The notes under the pieces were generated by a model that had not been told where the DNA came from, did no database searches, and saw nothing but the letters and a program-made list of their open reading frames with translations. DNA of 20,524 nucleotides from the NCBI GenBank assembly GCA_021014945.1, contig MU266705.1:1-20524 (forward strand), given 5' to 3'. This document shows, piece after piece, positions 18,070 through 20,524 of the stretch (position 1 is its first letter; each line of letters begins with the position of its first letter). The position numbers and the translations under genes are program-made. Origin of the DNA: Leucogyrophana mollusca. Lineage: Eukaryota; Basidiomycota; Agaricomycetes; Boletales.

Positions 18070-20070
18070 ATGAGTATCTTGAGCCCAGAATCTCGCTCTA
18101 TCGTTCCTCTTATTCGCGACCTTGCGTCCGTTGACTCCTCTGGATCTCTATCAGGACGCCATGTTCAGAAACCACGACCACGAACAAGAGGCTTGGCCAA
18201 ACAATCGAGGAAACTCAAAGCGGCCGGGAAACTGAGACACCACCATGATGCTACCGATCGCGACGTCCAGAACCATAAACCGGTCAAAGCCGGAGACTAC
18301 CAGTCGAAAGAGGTCCCGAATCCTGTCCCTGATACTGGTATGCCGCCACCGCGGGAAGTTATTGTATACAACACTCCGGCTCCAATCCCAGCCCCTACGA
18401 CCACCAGCCCACCTGCCTTTCACTCGCACGCAGCAGACCAAGCGGCCATGGCGTCCACATTTGTACCGCTTCCTCCCCTGCTGTCTCCGGATCCCACACA
18501 AAGTCGAACTATAGTCTCTACGCGCCCAGTTGCCTCCGTAATGCATCAAGTCGTTGTACCTCCAATCGGACACACTACCCAGACACCGACGTCGAGCCCA
18601 ACCATAGGCCACCATTTCTCCAAAACAGGGATAATCGTTCTATCCGTCGTTGGCGGTCTTGTCCTCCTCAGTGTAATGATCCTTATTAGACTTTTAAGAC
18701 GTCCTCGCCGTCGTAAGACTCCTACACCTTCGCTTCCGATCTTACAGGATGGCTTGTTTCCCGATGAGAAGTACGAACCAGAAGGATCACCTGTCTTCGG
18801 GGGTAAAGAACGCTTTTCACCTTCACTTCGGAACACTCGAGGAAATACAGGTCTGTGGACATGGACACAATATCACTCTGGTATTCCAAAGCCAGCTCCC
18901 CTCGTCACAGTGACGAAATTTGGGTCAGACGACTCCGTTGAACCTACCGGTAGTCAGCCTCCGTCTCACGGGAACAGCTCTTCAGATCAAGATCGGTACC
19001 TGTATCCATTTACTGGTCATGGGGTTTCTGGGGCAACTAAACAGGCTCCCCTTCAGCCGGTCCAGAATGCGATAACTCGTGCTGTTTCTAGACTATCTAC
19101 TGTATCCATGTCGCTCTACCCCAACTCCCCGATCAACTCTAACGTTGGGACGGACGTCGGCGTTGCGCTCGATGATGCTGCTCCCTCGGCATTAGACGGA
19201 GCCCCGAAACGTACCAATGATAGGGGTGCCGCGAAGAACAGAATCAGCATGATTGCTCCTTCCAACGCCAGGGATCCTTCTCGATTACGACGCTCCCAGA
19301 CTTTCGCCTATGGTGGTATGGACGTTGGCTCTCCACCCATGCCCTCTGACACAAAAAAGGCCGCCGCAAACGGCGGGCGTGCTCGTATCAAATCTACATA
19401 CTACACTCCTGGCGCGTACCCTCGCACATCCACAGCTCCCCCAACGGCATCCGCGCAGGCTCCAAACCAGAATTACAACGGACTCCACCCCCATCATGCT
19501 CTCGGCTTGAACCGGTCAGATTCGCACCGCGGACGAGAAACACATGCCCTAACATCTGCACTGGGTCTGACTTCGCCTCCACCGCCACCATCTCCCCAGC
19601 CTACCTTGTATCCAGACGACTCTATGAGCGTATATGGCGATTCTAAAAAGGTTGCGGTCACAGGGAGCGGGCGCAATCAAAAGAAACCGGTCCCCAAGAA
19701 CACTACTGGCTACGATAAGCTATCAAGCCCTCCTTCTGAATCAGCGACGCTCGGAAGTTTAATGCTCGTGGATTTTGCGGCCTCAAAATCCACTGCGTCA
19801 CTGGTAAACATCCGGCCTTCCGAAGCTGCGAGGGAAGCACGGGAAGGACAGGCTTCTGCGGCTTCCAGGCAGATGAAGCCAAGCTTGAAAAAGAGAGTGG
19901 AGGACAAGCCGCCGCGTGTGCCGTCGCCACCACCGATTCCATCGTTAGCTCAGATGGCTCTTGCTCATACAAACCCCGAGGCATACGCAGACTATCACAG
20001 TCCGACCTACAGCATCTATGGTCTGTACGATGCAGACAGGAAAAGTCGAGGTACCTCATTCGGGTATTAA
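18070..20070 (+). CDS. Ser/Pro-rich single-pass membrane protein of unknown function
   Basis: One uninterrupted frame of 2001 nt encodes 666 aa. Residues 1-180 are rich in Pro, Ser, Thr and His, with no N-terminal signal peptide. A single membrane helix follows at about 187-209 (GIIVLSVVGGLVLLSVMILI) and is flanked on its C-terminal side by a basic stop-transfer cluster, RRPRRRK. This predicts the N-terminal region outside and about 450 residues in the cytoplasm. The cytoplasmic part is low-complexity, with Ser/Pro motifs, a run of prolines near 505, and a Tyr-rich tail. The layout recalls fungal single-pass surface or polarity proteins with an extracellular Ser/Thr region, but no named family is recognised. 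It differs from its neighbours in lacking introns. The start has G at -3 and no upstream alternative. Confidence 0.8.
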   Translation: MSILSPESRSIVPLIRDLASVDSSGSLSGRHVQKPRPRTRGLAKQSRKLKAAGKLRHHHDATDRDVQNHKPVKAGDYQSKEVPNPVPDTGMPPPREVIVYNTPAPIPAPTTTSPPAFHSHAADQAAMASTFVPLPPLLSPDPTQSRTIVSTRPVASVMHQVVVPPIGHTTQTPTSSPTIGHHFSKTGIIVLSVVGGLVLLSVMILIRLLRRPRRRKTPTPSLPILQDGLFPDEKYEPEGSPVFGGKERFSPSLRNTRGNTGLWTWTQYHSGIPKPAPLVTVTKFGSDDSVEPTGSQPPSHGNSSSDQDRYLYPFTGHGVSGATKQAPLQPVQNAITRAVSRLSTVSMSLYPNSPINSNVGTDVGVALDDAAPSALDGAPKRTNDRGAAKNRISMIAPSNARDPSRLRRSQTFAYGGMDVGSPPMPSDTKKAAANGGRARIKSTYYTPGAYPRTSTAPPTASAQAPNQNYNGLHPHHALGLNRSDSHRGRETHALTSALGLTSPPPPPSPQPTLYPDDSMSVYGDSKKVAVTGSGRNQKKPVPKNTTGYDKLSSPPSESATLGSLMLVDFAASKSTASLVNIRPSEAAREAREGQASAASRQMKPSLKKRVEDKPPRVPSPPPIPSLAQMALAHTNPEAYADYHSPTYSIYGLYDADRKSRGTSFGY

Positions 20071-20524
20071 GCCGGAGAAGGTTCGGGGGTGTACCATCGA
20101 TGTTTCGTGTCGTCACTAGATTTGTATTTTTAACATTATCACCTTGTGCTGTGCGATCAACGGGAGATGATCTTTTCGAGGCCTGGGTAGCATGCGGTAA
20201 ATCTTGGCATCAGGAAACCGGTGAGGTCTTGACAAAGGTTTATCTAGCCTTATATATCCTTATAATTCTCGAAATGGCTCTCATAAGCATCATCCTGTTG
20301 GTGCGGAAGATGATGCTAGATAATCGCTGCTTCAGTTGATGAATTTTCGGAAGATATCTCAGAGCGACGATGTCATTATAATGCACAACCATATGCTCGG
20401 CGCTGGTAACGCTTTGTAAGACCTAGCGACCTGTCAATTTCTGTATGGAAGTATAACCGCTGGTGAACATTATGTCATATATCAAAACCCAGCAGAGGGG
20501 TGATGAAGGCAATGTCTATCTCAC
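20071..20524. other. 3' flank of the membrane protein gene
   Basis: 454 bp to the window edge, presumably beginning with the 3' UTR. One 79-codon frame (20100-20339) includes a hydrophobic stretch but has no family match, and its start lies only 30 bp after the previous stop. I see no supported gene here. Confidence 0.5.

Noticed and set aside
20100..20339. 79-codon plus-strand frame with a hydrophobic stretch
   Set aside because: Begins 30 bp after the previous stop, has no family resemblance and probably lies in the 3' UTR.

Overview
This is a window of nuclear DNA from a filamentous fungus, most likely a basidiomycete of the Agaricomycetes type. Protein-coding genes are packed 0.1-0.5 kb apart. 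Conserved proteins are cut by many very short introns (43-74 nt), with GT..AG ends apart from one GC..AG intron. The gene families are typically fungal: Clr4/SUV39, Rad54, Lin1, Crb2/Rad9 and a Ypq-type PQ-loop protein. I rebuilt seven genes by hand from conserved domain order, splice sites and reading phase. In all seven the summed exons are a multiple of three with a single terminal stop. No tRNA, rRNA, CRISPR array or intact mobile element was seen.

Layout from left to right. 1-822: no supported gene; an imperfect 140-bp-period direct repeat lies at the left edge. 823-2756 (-): PQ-loop vacuolar transporter-like protein, 532 aa, 7 exons. 3181-5445 (-): histone H3K9 methyltransferase of the Clr4/SUV39 type, 559 aa, 12 exons, with chromodomain, pre-SET, SET and post-SET. 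5446-5587: a 142-bp divergent promoter. 5588-8631 (+): RAD54, 816 aa, 12 exons. 8901-10152 (-): LIN1/CD2BP2-like GYF protein, 399 aa, 2 exons. 10514-13123 (-): chromodomain protein, 704 aa, 10 exons, with a C-terminal region I do not recognise. 13490-17546 (-): Crb2/Rad9/53BP1-type checkpoint mediator, 1258 aa, 6 exons, with SQ/TQ clusters, Tudor and tandem BRCT. 18070-20070 (+): serine/proline-rich single-pass membrane protein, 666 aa, intronless.

Theme. Within about 14 kb lie a predicted H3K9-methyl writer, a chromodomain protein with a complete aromatic cage (a likely H3K9-methyl reader), the Rad51 partner motor Rad54 and a Tudor/BRCT damage-checkpoint adaptor. From the families, these act in heterochromatin formation and in sensing and repairing double-strand breaks. 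Whether they are co-regulated is inference. One hint is that both divergent promoters next to the repair genes carry a CACGTG followed 16-17 bp later by an ACGCGT (MCB-like) site.

The most unusual feature is the use of tiny exons inside domain cores: 9 nt in the SET domain, 21 nt in the second PQ loop and 15 nt in the reader chromodomain, plus exons of 14 and 22 nt. Automatic gene prediction would probably miss several of these and call the genes broken.
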